Shown: positions 30,747 through 40,415, counted from the first letter of the stretch. The stretch: DNA of 64,000 nucleotides from Zobellella maritima (GCF_003075035.1 NZ_QCZE01000005.1:81712-145711), one strand, 5' to 3'. Notes: a model not told the origin generated them from the letters alone. Numbers and translations: made by a program.

Positions 30747-32989
30747 TGATAAAAATAATCGCCTTGTTCACCCTGATGCTGTGGAGTATCGGCGTCCTGG
30801 CCCAGGGGGCGGCTGTGCCGGCGGAGACAGGGGCTGTCGCTGTCGGGTCGGAAGTGGTCCCGACCCGCGATGTCGAGCTCGCCTTCGGGCAGCTGGCCCC
30901 GGACATGCCGGCCTTGCGCGGCACCAGCCCCGAGGGCCAGGTCGAGTTCGGGGTGCGCAGCGATGAGGTGGTGTCCCACGCCACCCTGAATCTGGCCTTT
31001 ATTCCATCGCCGGCCCTGCTGCCGGTCGAGTCCCATGTGAAGGTGTACCTCAACGATGAAATGATGGGGGTAGTGCCGGTTGAGCGTGAGCAGCTGGGTA
31101 ACAAGAGCCGGGTACAGGTGCCCCTGGACCCCCGTTATATCGGCGACTTCAACCGGATAAAACTGGGCTTTGTCGGTCACTACCAACGCATCTGTGAAAA
31201 CCCCGCCCACAGTACCCTGTGGCTGGATGTGGGCAGCGACAGTAGCCTGTCGCTGCGCTATCAGGCCTTGCCGCTGAAAAACGATCTGTCCTACTTTCCC
31301 GAGCCGTTTTTCGATGAACGGGATACCCGGGCGCTGACCCTGCCGATGGTGTTTGCCGCCTCTCCGGGGTTGACCCAGCAGAAGGCGGCGGCGGTGCTGG
31401 CATCCTGGTTCGGCGCCCGGGCCCAGTGGCGCGGCCAGCAGTTTCCGGTGCTGTTCAACCGGTTGCCCGATCGCCATGGGGTCGTATTTGCCACCAATGA
31501 ACGGCGTCCGGATTTTCTGCGGGACTATCCTGCCGTCGACGCCCCGACCGTGGAGATGATCAGCCATCCCGACGACCCCTATGTCAAGCTGCTGCTGGTG
31601 CTCGGCCGCGACGATCAGGATCTGGTCACGGCGGTGCAGGGCGTAGCCCAGGGCAGCATACTGTTTCGGGGCCAGAGCGTGACGGTGGCCGGCGTCAGGC
31701 CGCTGGCGCCGCGTCAACCCTATGACGCGCCCAACTGGGTGCGTACCGACCGGCCGGTTGCCTTTGCCGAGCTGCAGCGCTATCCCGGACAGCTGCAGGC
31801 GAGAGGCATGGAGCCCTCGCCGATGGCCCTGACCCTGAATCTGCCGCCGGATCTGTTCATGATCCGCGATCTGGGCATCCCCATGCAGTTGAAATACCGT
31901 TACACCTCGCCAAAAACGGACGATGGTTCGCGGCTGGTGGTCAGCCTCAACGATCAACTGTTGCACACCTATAGCCTCAGGCCGGAACAGCAAAGCGGCG
32001 AAAAGCTGCTGCAGCTGCTGATGTTGCAGGATGTGCCCGGAGACAATCGGCTCACCATACCGGCCCTCAAGCTCGGCACCAGCAACCAGCTGAGCTTCAA
32101 CTTTGAGTATGCCAATGCGGTGCTCGGGGGGACGCCCGAACGGTGCGAGACCTATCGGCCTATCCCCAACCAGGTGGTGATCGACGGCGATTCCACCATC
32201 GACTTTTCCGGCTACCGCCACTTCATGGCTATGCCGGATCTACGCGCCTTTGCCAACTCCGGGTTCCCGTTCAGCCGGCTGGCCGATCTGTCCCAGACCC
32301 TGGTGCTGGTCAACAAGGATCCGGAACCGGCCCAGCTTGGTGCCCTGTTCAATATCCTGGGCGCGATCGGGGCGCACACCGGCTATCCGGCATTGGGGGT
32401 ACGCCTCGGCGACGACTGGGAACAGGTACAGGATCGGGATCTGGATGTGCTGTTGCTCGGCACCATACCGGCGGAACTGCGCGATGATCGCAATATCCAC
32501 CTGTTGTTCGAGGCTACCCGGAGCTGGGTGAAGATGCCGGCCCGCCAGGCATCGCGGCCCGAGCTGGATCCGGATAGCGAGGATGACCTACCGGAAAGTG
32601 AAGCCAGAATCGACTCGGATGGGCCCATGGCGGCGGTGATCGGTTTCCAGTCCCCCTTCTATGAGCAGCGTAGCGTGGTGGCGTTACTGGCAGACAGTGA
32701 CCGGGGCTATCAGTTGCTGAATGAGGTGATCAACGACAGCGGCCGGCGGGCCGATTTGTCCGGTGCGGTGGCGGTGATCCGGGAATCGGGGATCAACAGC
32801 CTGCGGGTCGGCAATGCCTACCATGTGGGTTACCTGCCTTGGTGGGAACGGATCTGGTTCTTGCTGGCCCCGCATCCGCTGGTGCTGGCTGCCCTGACGT
32901 CCCTCAGTGTACTGCTGATGGTGCTGGTGCTGTGGCGGGTACTGCGTACCTTGAGCCGCCGCCGGCTGTCGCCGGATGAGCGGGTCTAA
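30746..32989 (+). CDS. bcsB: Cellulose synthase periplasmic regulatory subunit BcsB
   Basis: Periplasmic partner that guides the glucan and activates BcsA; 747 residues (E. coli 779). Sec signal MIKIIALFTLMLWSIGVLAQ, two carbohydrate-binding/flavodoxin-like repeats, and a C-terminal membrane anchor (ALTSLSVLLMVLVLWRVL, about 712-730) that packs on BcsA. Its ATG overlaps the bcsA TAA by one base, and its end is directly followed by bcsZ. Confidence 0.94.
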   Translation: MIKIIALFTLMLWSIGVLAQGAAVPAETGAVAVGSEVVPTRDVELAFGQLAPDMPALRGTSPEGQVEFGVRSDEVVSHATLNLAFIPSPALLPVESHVKVYLNDEMMGVVPVEREQLGNKSRVQVPLDPRYIGDFNRIKLGFVGHYQRICENPAHSTLWLDVGSDSSLSLRYQALPLKNDLSYFPEPFFDERDTRALTLPMVFAASPGLTQQKAAAVLASWFGARAQWRGQQFPVLFNRLPDRHGVVFATNERRPDFLRDYPAVDAPTVEMISHPDDPYVKLLLVLGRDDQDLVTAVQGVAQGSILFRGQSVTVAGVRPLAPRQPYDAPNWVRTDRPVAFAELQRYPGQLQARGMEPSPMALTLNLPPDLFMIRDLGIPMQLKYRYTSPKTDDGSRLVVSLNDQLLHTYSLRPEQQSGEKLLQLLMLQDVPGDNRLTIPALKLGTSNQLSFNFEYANAVLGGTPERCETYRPIPNQVVIDGDSTIDFSGYRHFMAMPDLRAFANSGFPFSRLADLSQTLVLVNKDPEPAQLGALFNILGAIGAHTGYPALGVRLGDDWEQVQDRDLDVLLLGTIPAELRDDRNIHLLFEATRSWVKMPARQASRPELDPDSEDDLPESEARIDSDGPMAAVIGFQSPFYEQRSVVALLADSDRGYQLLNEVINDSGRRADLSGAVAVIRESGINSLRVGNAYHVGYLPWWERIWFLLAPHPLVLAALTSLSVLLMVLVLWRVLRTLSRRRLSPDERV

Positions 32990-32993
32990 GCCC

Positions 32994-34100
32994 ATGGGCT
33001 GGCTGTACGCAGGCGTCATGAGCCTGTTGCTGTTGGGGCCGGGTGCCGTCTCGGCCGATTGTGACTGGCCCGCCTGGCAGCGGTTCAGGCAGGACTACAT
33101 CAGCGAGCAAGGGCGGGTGATCGATCCCGCCGGGGATCGTCATGTCACCACCTCAGAAGGCCAGAGCTACGGCATGTTTTTCGCCCTGGTGGCCGACGAT
33201 AGGGACACCTTCGAACGGCTGCTGCGGTGGACCCAGGACAACCTGGCTGCCGGGGATCTGACGGCGCGGCTGCCGGCCTGGTTGTGGGGCCGCAACGAAC
33301 GGCAGCAATGGACGGTGCTCGACCCCAATTCCGCCGCCGATTCCGATCTGTGGCTGGCCTATGACCTGCTGGAAGCCGGCCGCCTGTGGCAGAACCGTCG
33401 CTACCGGGTCCTGGGTACCCTGCTGTTGCAGCGTATCGCGCGGGAAGAAGTCGCGGACATCCCCGGCCTGGGCCCCATGTTGCTGCCCGGCAAGGTCGGT
33501 TTTGCCCGGGAACAGGACTGGACCCTCAACCCCAGCTATCTGCCGCCCCAGCTGCTGGCGCGCTTCGCCGGTTTCGACGGGCCCTGGCAGGCGATGCAAA
33601 GCGGCAACCGGCGGCTGTTGCTGGAAGCGGCCCCCGTCGGGCTGGTGCCCGACTGGGTGGTCTGGCAGCCGTCCCGGGGCTGGCTGCCGGATCCCAAGGC
33701 GGGCAGTATCGGCAGCTACGATGCGATACGCAGCTATCTGTGGGTCGGCATGCTTGCCGACGGCGATCCGGACAAGGCACAACTACTTTCTCATATGAAG
33801 TCCATGGTCGAGCTGACGGTGGCGCGGGGCATGCCGCCGGAGCGGGTGGACGTGCTGACCGGCGAAGCGTCGGGAAGCGGTCCCGTCGGCTTTTCCGCCG
33901 CCCTGCTGCCCCTGCTGCAGGGCACGGCCGCGGCCGAGGTCCAGCGCCGGCGGCTGGCCGAACGGCCAGCCGGTGAGCGGGGCTATTACGATGCGGTGCT
34001 GACCCTGTTCGGCGAGGGCTGGGATCAGCGACGTTATGGTTTCAATCGGGCGGGTGAACTGCTACCGAACCGGGGTGATGCATGCACAAGTTCTCGTTAA
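32994..34100 (+). CDS. bcsZ: Periplasmic endo-1,4-beta-glucanase BcsZ (GH8)
   Basis: Cellulase that trims cellulose during secretion. Start chosen at ATG 32994: it gives 368 residues, the E. coli length, and places the catalytic acid at Glu55 (VTTSEGQSYGMFF), as in E. coli; the in-frame ATG at 32976 lies inside bcsB. Signal peptide MGWLYAGVMSLLLLGPGAVS. The catalytic-base region GSYDAIRSYLWVGM, LPAWLWG, LLPGKVGFA and GPVGFSAALLP are all conserved. The 3' end overlaps bcsC by 19 bp. Confidence 0.94.
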   Translation: MGWLYAGVMSLLLLGPGAVSADCDWPAWQRFRQDYISEQGRVIDPAGDRHVTTSEGQSYGMFFALVADDRDTFERLLRWTQDNLAAGDLTARLPAWLWGRNERQQWTVLDPNSAADSDLWLAYDLLEAGRLWQNRRYRVLGTLLLQRIAREEVADIPGLGPMLLPGKVGFAREQDWTLNPSYLPPQLLARFAGFDGPWQAMQSGNRRLLLEAAPVGLVPDWVVWQPSRGWLPDPKAGSIGSYDAIRSYLWVGMLADGDPDKAQLLSHMKSMVELTVARGMPPERVDVLTGEASGSGPVGFSAALLPLLQGTAAAEVQRRRLAERPAGERGYYDAVLTLFGEGWDQRRYGFNRAGELLPNRGDACTSSR

Positions 34101-37100
34101 GCCTGCTGGGGTTGCCGCTCGTTCTGGCCTTGCCACCGGCGGCCCTGGCGACGGTCGAGCCCGAGTCCTGGCTGCTGGAACAGATCCGGCTGGGCGAGGC
34201 AGGCTACCGTGACAACCTGGTCGAGGAGTCCCTGCATCGCCTGGCATTGATCGCTCCCGATCATCCCCAGGTGATGGCGGCGCGGCTGCGGCTGGCACTG
34301 CGTCAGGACGATCCGCAGCTGGCCCGGCATCAACTGGAGCGGCTGGCCAGGGTGGCGCCGGATTCCGCCGAATATCGCCAGGCGCAAGGTGCCATGCTGC
34401 TGACCACAGAGGCGGGCCGTCAGCAGCTGCAACAGGCCCGGCTGCTGGCGGCGGCCGGGCGGCTGACGGACGCCCGGCAAGCCTATCTGGAGCTGTTTGG
34501 CGAGGATTTTCCCAGCCTGGATCTGGCGGTGGAATACTGGCGGCTGGTGGCGCGGCTGCCCGGCCAGCGCGGCCCGGCGATCAGCCGCCTGAAGGCACTG
34601 GACGACAGTTACCCCGGTAACCGCACCCTGCGCGGCGTGCTGGTCGGCCTGTTGTTCGATGCAGAGAGGCCCGGGCAGGGGTTTGCCCTGTTGCGGCAGA
34701 TGGCCGGGGATCCGGCCACCCGCGACCAGGCCGTCGAACTCTGGCTGGACCACATCAGGCGGATGCCGGTGGGTGAGCAGAGCCTGGCCCAGTTGCGGCA
34801 GCTGGTCGAGTTTTCCGAGGGCAATACAGGGGGGCAGGCTGGGGAGCTGCTGCGGCAGCAGCAGGACTTGCTGGCCGATCCGGCCTTCCAGGCTCGCACC
34901 CGGGGACTGGCACTGGTGGCGCAGGGGCAGGGCGCCGCCGCCATCCCCTGGTTGCGACGGGCCCTGGCCGGCTATCCAGATGATGCCGGCCTGCTGGGTG
35001 CCCTGGGCCAGGCCTATGGCCGTGAGGGCCAGCGCAGCCAGGCCATCCCGTTGCTTGAGCGGGCCCTGAGGGCGGATCCGGACAGCAGCGAGCGCAGCAA
35101 ATGGCAGAGCCTGCTCCGGAGCAACCGTTACTGGTTGCTGATCCAGCAGGGGGATCAGGCGTTGCAGGCCCGGCAGCTGGTGTCGGCCCGGCGGCACTAC
35201 CAACAGGCAAGGCAGCTGGATGACGGAGACAGCTATGCCCTGCTGGGATTGGGAGAGGTGGCGCTGGCCAGGGGGCAGGCGGACCAGGCGGAGCGCTATT
35301 TTCGTCAGGCACTGAGCCGGGATCCGGTGAACGGCGGCGCCCTGAGGGGCTTGTTTGCCCTCTATCGCCAGCAGTCACCGGCCCAGGCCCTGGGTTATCT
35401 GGAACGGCTGCCCCGTCGCCAGCGGCAGGCCCTGGGTGACGGAGAACCCCGGCTGAGCAGCGAGCTGTTGCAGCAGCGGGCGGAGACCCTGGAGCAGGGA
35501 CGGCAATGGCGGGCGGCGGCTGAAACTCTGGTCCGGGCCCGGCAGCTGACGCCGGACGATGTCTGGCTGACCTACCGGCTGGCGGCGAACTGGCGACAGG
35601 CGGGCCGGCCCGAGCTGGCCGACAAGGCCTTTGCCGAGTTGGCATCCCGCCGGCCCGATGATCCGGAGCAGCTCTATGCCCATGCCCTCTACTTGTCGTC
35701 CGGCGGACGGGAGCGGGCAGCTCTAGCCCATATGGATACCCTGCCTCGGGCCCGCTGGAGTACCGAGATGGACGAGCTGGCACGGCGACTGGAACAGGAT
35801 CGCATGCTGGCCGAGGCGCGCAGCTTGCGAGATCAGGGTGATAACGGCGGTGCGCTGGCCATCCTGCAGGCACAGCCCGCCGACACCCGCATCTCGCTTA
35901 TCCTGGCGGACTGGGCCCTGGAAGACGGCGATCCCGGCCGTGCCCTGGCCGGTTATCGTCAGGTGCTGGCGCGGGAGCCGGAAAACGACGAGGCCCGCCT
36001 GGGAAAGATAGAGGCGCTGATTGCCGACGGTAATCTGGATCAGGCCCGGCGGCAGTTGTTCAAGCGGCGGCCTGATAATGAGCAGCAGACGCCTTCCCTG
36101 AACAGCCGTCGCCGGGTTGCCAACGCCTGGGCGGCGGTGGGGGAGCAGCTGCAGGCCGAACGGCTGTTCCGGCAGGCCAGGCAGCAGGCGCAGCAACTGC
36201 CGCCATCCGGGGAAAACGCCTGGTTGCTGCGTGATTCGGCCAGGCTGGCCCGGCAGCTCGGGCAATCACAACAGGCGCTGGGCGACTATGGCCAGGCGAT
36301 GGCGGCCAGCGGCCTGACGGACCAGCCGCCGACGGAGAATGACGACTTCACCCGGCTGACCCGGGTCAAGCTCGACGATGACTGGCTGACCCGCAGTGTC
36401 CGCGCCGATGCGGCGGATCTCTATCGTCAGATGGATACCACCGTCACCTTCGATCATGACTACCTGCGCTCCGGCGGCAGCGGCGGCTATTCGGATCTGA
36501 GCGCCCATACCGGCATGCTGGAGCTGGAGACCCCCATGTTTGGCGGGCGGGGATTCCTGCGCACCGACATGGTTCGGCTGGATGCGGGCCGTTTTGACGA
36601 CGGCGTCTATAAGGAGACATTCGGCACCTGCCGGGAAGTGGGCTGCAGTGACGATCATCGCCAGTCCGCCACCGGCGCCAGCGTCGGTGTCGGCTGGCGG
36701 GACCAGCGCTGGCAAGGGGATCTCGGTACCACACCGCTCGGTTTCGAGGTGGTGGACTGGGTCGGCGGCCTCGACTACAGCGGCGCCTGGCGGGACATCG
36801 GCTGGACCTTGACCGCTTCCCGGCGGCCGCTGGCCAGCTCGTTGCTGTCCTTCGGCGGTACCCAGGACCCCAATACCGGCATCCGCTGGGGCGGGGTGCG
36901 CGCCACCGGTGTCAGCCTCAGCGGCAGTTACGATCAGGGCAGGGCCCATGGCTTGTGGGGCGATATCGGTGCCAGCTTGCTGACCGGTGAAAATGTGGAG
37001 GAGAACAGGCGCACCCGGCTGATGGGGGGCTACTACTACAAGCTGGTCAATCAGCCTCAGCGGCGGGTCAGCGTGGGGCTGAACAGCATGTGGTGGCAAT

Positions 37101-37543
37101 ACCAGAAGGATCTGAGCGGCTACTCCCTGGGGCAGGGCGGCTACTACAGCCCACAGCAATACCTGTCGCTGGCGGTGCCGGTGAATTACCGGGAGCGTAC
37201 CGACGATTGGTCGTGGGAACTGGGGGGATCCGTTTCCTGGTCTCGCGCGGTCACCGACGATCAGCCGCGTTATCCGCACCCGGGCCTGATCCCGGCGGGG
37301 CTGCCCGATGCGGATGCCATCGAAGGGGGCGACAGCAGCAGCGGGTTCGGCTATACCCTGCGGGCCCTGGTGGAACGCCGGCTGAACGCGCACTGGACCC
37401 TGGGGGCGGGCATCGATATCCAGCAGGCCAGGGACTTTACCCCCAGCCATGGCCTGCTCTATCTGCGTTATTCGCTGGGCGGCTGGCAGGGTGACCTGGA
37501 GCTGCCGCCGCAACCGCTGACCCCCTATGCCGAGTTCAAGTAG
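34082..37543 (+). CDS. bcsC: Cellulose synthase outer-membrane subunit BcsC
   Basis: Exporter of 1153 residues (E. coli 1157). After a signal peptide (MHKFSLSLLGLPLVLALPPA) come many TPR-type helical repeats filling about residues 30-760, rich in Leu, Arg and Gln, which cross the periplasm. The C-terminal ~380 residues form a beta-barrel with alternating aromatic strands, ending RYSLGGWQGDLELP, then a short tail. It is the last gene of the cluster; a gene-poor 358 bp follows. Confidence 0.94.
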   Translation: MHKFSLSLLGLPLVLALPPAALATVEPESWLLEQIRLGEAGYRDNLVEESLHRLALIAPDHPQVMAARLRLALRQDDPQLARHQLERLARVAPDSAEYRQAQGAMLLTTEAGRQQLQQARLLAAAGRLTDARQAYLELFGEDFPSLDLAVEYWRLVARLPGQRGPAISRLKALDDSYPGNRTLRGVLVGLLFDAERPGQGFALLRQMAGDPATRDQAVELWLDHIRRMPVGEQSLAQLRQLVEFSEGNTGGQAGELLRQQQDLLADPAFQARTRGLALVAQGQGAAAIPWLRRALAGYPDDAGLLGALGQAYGREGQRSQAIPLLERALRADPDSSERSKWQSLLRSNRYWLLIQQGDQALQARQLVSARRHYQQARQLDDGDSYALLGLGEVALARGQADQAERYFRQALSRDPVNGGALRGLFALYRQQSPAQALGYLERLPRRQRQALGDGEPRLSSELLQQRAETLEQGRQWRAAAETLVRARQLTPDDVWLTYRLAANWRQAGRPELADKAFAELASRRPDDPEQLYAHALYLSSGGRERAALAHMDTLPRARWSTEMDELARRLEQDRMLAEARSLRDQGDNGGALAILQAQPADTRISLILADWALEDGDPGRALAGYRQVLAREPENDEARLGKIEALIADGNLDQARRQLFKRRPDNEQQTPSLNSRRRVANAWAAVGEQLQAERLFRQARQQAQQLPPSGENAWLLRDSARLARQLGQSQQALGDYGQAMAASGLTDQPPTENDDFTRLTRVKLDDDWLTRSVRADAADLYRQMDTTVTFDHDYLRSGGSGGYSDLSAHTGMLELETPMFGGRGFLRTDMVRLDAGRFDDGVYKETFGTCREVGCSDDHRQSATGASVGVGWRDQRWQGDLGTTPLGFEVVDWVGGLDYSGAWRDIGWTLTASRRPLASSLLSFGGTQDPNTGIRWGGVRATGVSLSGSYDQGRAHGLWGDIGASLLTGENVEENRRTRLMGGYYYKLVNQPQRRVSVGLNSMWWQYQKDLSGYSLGQGGYYSPQQYLSLAVPVNYRERTDDWSWELGGSVSWSRAVTDDQPRYPHPGLIPAGLPDADAIEGGDSSSGFGYTLRALVERRLNAHWTLGAGIDIQQARDFTPSHGLLYLRYSLGGWQGDLELPPQPLTPYAEFK

Positions 37544-37632
37544 GGGAGGGATCGCGGGCAGCTTGTTGCCCGCTGTCTCCCCGCGGGAGCCCGGCTTATC
37601 GCATATATGCGGATGCCTGGCGGATAGCGCAC

Positions 37633-37740
37633 TTAACCACAGATAATGGCCTTGGTTTCGATATATTCATGCAGCGCCTCCTTGCCCCATTCCCGGCCAT
37701 TGCCCGATTGTTTGTAGCCGCCGAAGGGGGCGCTGCCGGA
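37633..37740 (-). pseudogene. Aldehyde dehydrogenase C-terminal remnant
   Basis: Read leftward, the frame gives [18 protein letters not shown], then [16 protein letters not shown] and stop (37633-37635). This is the C-terminal signature of NAD(P)-dependent aldehyde dehydrogenases ([13 protein letters not shown]...). Similarity stops abruptly upstream of about 37740, so roughly 450 residues, including the catalytic Cys, are missing. It is a deletion remnant, possibly left by insertion or rearrangement of the ddd cluster. Confidence 0.85.
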
Positions 37741-37816
37741 ACACCCACAATATGCGGTTGGGGTAGCGCATCCCCGTCAGGCCGGATCCAATGCCGAGCA
37801 GGTGCCTGCCAATAAA

Positions 37817-37855
37817 ATACTGCCAATCGAGAGGGTGATTCAGGATTGGCAGTAT
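37817..37855. repeat. 12-bp perfect inverted repeat
   Basis: Arms ATACTGCCAATC (37817-37828) and GATTGGCAGTAT (37844-37855) with a 15-bp spacer. It lies between the aldehyde-dehydrogenase remnant and the dddD stop. It could be a recombination scar, a protein site, or part of a transcript-end structure. Confidence 0.6.
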
Positions 37856-37864
37856 GGGTAGGCA

Positions 37865-37890
37865 CTGACCGGTGCTTCGGCACCGGTCAG
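37865..37890 (-). terminator. Tetraloop hairpin just after dddD (probable transcript end)
   Basis: Perfect 11-bp arms CTGACCGGTGC (37865-37875) and GCACCGGTCAG (37880-37890) closing on TTCG on the plus strand (CGAA when read from dddD). It starts 12 nt beyond the dddD stop. No T-run follows, so it may protect the 3' end instead of terminating by itself. Confidence 0.55.
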
Positions 37891-37901
37891 GTATTTGCGG
37901 A

Positions 37902-40415
37902 TCAGCCAGGCAGGTATTCGCGTCCCCAGGCTTCACCGGCGATAGCCGTTTCCAGCATGGTATCGATTTCCTCCGTGCCGTAACCGATATCGGCAAGGAT
38001 GGCCCGGGTGGAGTGGCCGAACTGCTCGGTCGGGGTGAGGGCGAAGATCGAAGACTCGCAGGGACGAATCGCATAGTGATCGATCTGGGTCACCCTATGG
38101 CCGCTGGGGTGGTTTTCGTAGATAGAGAATGCATAGCTGCCCCTGTCCGTGCCCACCTGACCATCGGCCTCTCGGCTGTACGCCTCCCGCAGTTCTTCGA
38201 TGCTGAGCGGCCTGGCCGCTGCAATATCGGCGGCGTGCAGGACATCGACCCAGTAATCGGTGGTCGCTGTCTTGAAGGCCGCCGCCAGAAACTCGGCGGT
38301 GTTTTCCGCCTCCTGGATACCCGCCAGGCCCTCGACCGCGGCCAGTTTTTCCAGCTCCGAGGGATTGGCATCGAGGAATACCCAGCCATCACCGGTCTGA
38401 TAAAAATGAGACAGGGCATGGTTGCCCAGCGCTGCCCGCCCCGACGCCTCGTTGAAGGGCGCACGATCCTGATAATCAAAGGCAAAGGAGACCTGTGCCA
38501 GGTTGGTGATCGCCGACAGTGAGGTCCTGGCTCGGGTAATGGCCCCCGTTTTCTGCTTGTGGTACAGCGCCACCGCCATGCCCAGGCCGCCGGCAAAGCC
38601 GCAGTTCACGTCCAGGGTACCCAGGTGGGCGTGTTCTTCGGGCGTTGCCGGGCCGCCGAAGCGACTCATGATACCGCTGTTGGCCTGGATGATATCGTCA
38701 TAGCCGATGTAGTCTGTCTTGGGACCGCGGCGGGGGCCGCCCAGACAATCCAAACGGCAGAACAGCACGCCCGGGTTGATGGCCTGCAGGCTGTCATGAT
38801 CCAGCCCGAGTGGTTTCATCTGCCGTTCCGGCGCGTTGATCACCACCATGTCGACCGAGCGCACCAGGCGGTGGAAGGCTTCCCTTCCTTCTGCCCTGGT
38901 GATATCCACTAGGGCGCTTTTCTTGCCCATGCCGGTCTGGAAGCTGAACAGGGTGCCGATCAGCGGATCATAAAAGGGGGTGACCGGGTCCAGCTTGATG
39001 ACCTCGGCGCCGAAACGGCCCAGGAAGGCGGTGGAATGGGGGCCGGCGATCACGTTGGTCAGATCCAGTATCCTGAGGCCGTCGAGCCAGCCATTCTGCC
39101 CGGCGGCTTTGATATCCGTGCCCTGGGGACGGGTAATGGTTTCCCGTTGCGCCACCGCCGACAATTCGCTCAGGGCCTGCTCGAAACCGACCTCTTGCCT
39201 GGGGCGCGGCGCCAGCATCTGTTCGGCCGAGTCTTCGAGCCAGACCACGGGGCCCGGCTGCTTCATCAGGCCGAATTCGGGATCTTCGACCTCTACAATC
39301 AGGCCCGCGGCATTGGTGTGCTCGTCATTGACCCACTCCCGGGTGGTCCTGTGGGGCGCGCCGGGGATCTGACCTTCGCCGAACACCCGGCCCCATTCGG
39401 TCGAGGTGCGGGTCAGGAAGACCGCCTTCATTCGGGCCGAGATCAGATCGGCCCATTTCTTCGGCAGGGGGTAGACGCCGATGGAAGTTTCGCCATCCCA
39501 TTCGGCAATCGGCAGATACAGGTCTTCCACATCCGGAAGGCCGTCGGCGAGCAGTTGTTCATATAAGCCCAGGGCCTGCAGGCAGCGCTTGGCATGGTTG
39601 CGGTGCGACGGGCACACCACATAGAACATGCGGCCGTCGGCGCATTCATAGGTGCGGTAGAAGGGGTCGAGATATTCCTGCAGAGCCTCGTAGCTCACGT
39701 CCATCGGCAGGTTGGCCGCTTTCCGGCGTTCGATTTCTTCCTCGCGCATGGTCTTGTAGCGATCCGGCATGCCCTCGATGACGATGGAGTTGTAGGACAA
39801 GCCTTCCATTAACGCGGCGGCAATAGGCACTTCGATGCTATCGCCGCGGCCCGATTTTTCACGTGCCAGCAGCGCCATCACCACCGAGCTGGCCGCCAGG
39901 GTGGTGGCATAGGCCGAGCCCAGGGGCAGCGGGGAGAAGCTGGGGTTGAGTCCCATCAGAACCCGGTTGAAGCCCATGTCGGTAAAGGCACCGGAGGTGG
40001 CGGCCACCACCGCCTCGGTGGCTTTCCATTCCCGGCGCAATTGGTCATTGCTGGCAAATCCCGGGATCGACAGGGTAATCAACTCGGGACGTTCCGCGCG
40101 CAGCTGGGCGAAGTTTACCCCCAGCTTGTTCATCACGCCGGGCCGGAAGCTTTCGATCACCACGTCCGCCTGCTCGATCAGGGAAAATGCCTTGACCAGC
40201 CCGGCGGGGGTCTTCAGATCCAGGCGCAGGCAGCTTTTGTTCCGGTTGAGGACGGCGTTGGCCGGGTGGTCCCATTGCGGTCCTGTGGGGGGATCGATAT
40301 GGATGACGGTGGCCCCGAGATCGGCAAGTATCATAGCAACAGCCGGACCGGCAATTTGCTGGCCGAAATCAACGACGCGGACACCTGACAAAGGCAATTG
40401 ACTTCTATTTTCCAT
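37902..40415 (-). CDS. dddD: DMSP CoA-transferase/lyase DddD
   Basis: Converts dimethylsulfoniopropionate with acetyl-CoA to dimethyl sulfide, 3-hydroxypropionyl-CoA and acetate. About 837 residues with two class III (CaiB/BaiF) CoA-transferase domains in tandem, the DddD architecture: domain 1 from LSGVRVVDFGQQIAGP, domain 2 from LDGLRILDLTNVIAGP near residue 445. The family catalytic Asp appears only in domain 2 (IGYDDIIQANSG, about residue 573); domain 1 has KATEAVVAATSG at that place. Start 40415 is preferred over 40421 because AGGA lies 9 nt upstream. Neighbours dddT, dddB, dddC and dddR, divergently placed, make the assignment much stronger. A carnitine-type CoA-transferase is the alternative. 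Confidence 0.87.
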   Translation of the reverse strand: MENRSQLPLSGVRVVDFGQQIAGPAVAMILADLGATVIHIDPPTGPQWDHPANAVLNRNKSCLRLDLKTPAGLVKAFSLIEQADVVIESFRPGVMNKLGVNFAQLRAERPELITLSIPGFASNDQLRREWKATEAVVAATSGAFTDMGFNRVLMGLNPSFSPLPLGSAYATTLAASSVVMALLAREKSGRGDSIEVPIAAALMEGLSYNSIVIEGMPDRYKTMREEEIERRKAANLPMDVSYEALQEYLDPFYRTYECADGRMFYVVCPSHRNHAKRCLQALGLYEQLLADGLPDVEDLYLPIAEWDGETSIGVYPLPKKWADLISARMKAVFLTRTSTEWGRVFGEGQIPGAPHRTTREWVNDEHTNAAGLIVEVEDPEFGLMKQPGPVVWLEDSAEQMLAPRPRQEVGFEQALSELSAVAQRETITRPQGTDIKAAGQNGWLDGLRILDLTNVIAGPHSTAFLGRFGAEVIKLDPVTPFYDPLIGTLFSFQTGMGKKSALVDITRAEGREAFHRLVRSVDMVVINAPERQMKPLGLDHDSLQAINPGVLFCRLDCLGGPRRGPKTDYIGYDDIIQANSGIMSRFGGPATPEEHAHLGTLDVNCGFAGGLGMAVALYHKQKTGAITRARTSLSAITNLAQVSFAFDYQDRAPFNEASGRAALGNHALSHFYQTGDGWVFLDANPSELEKLAAVEGLAGIQEAENTAEFLAAAFKTATTDYWVDVLHAADIAAARPLSIEELREAYSREADGQVGTDRGSYAFSIYENHPSGHRVTQIDHYAIRPCESSIFALTPTEQFGHSTRAILADIGYGTEEIDTMLETAIAGEAWGREYLPG

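Larger units (their letters stand above)
37544..37901. other. Gene-poor stretch between bcsC and dddD
   Basis: 358 bp holding a degraded aldehyde-dehydrogenase 3' end (37633-37740, minus), a 12-bp inverted repeat (37817-37855) and a tetraloop hairpin (37865-37890). No intact gene; open frames here are short and lack family features. It marks the junction between the cellulose locus and the DMSP cluster. Confidence 0.7.

Noticed and set aside
37596..38074. Short minus-strand frames spanning the bcsC-dddD gap
   Set aside because: They are in the wrong frame relative to the aldehyde-dehydrogenase remnant or run into dddD; none encodes a recognisable protein.
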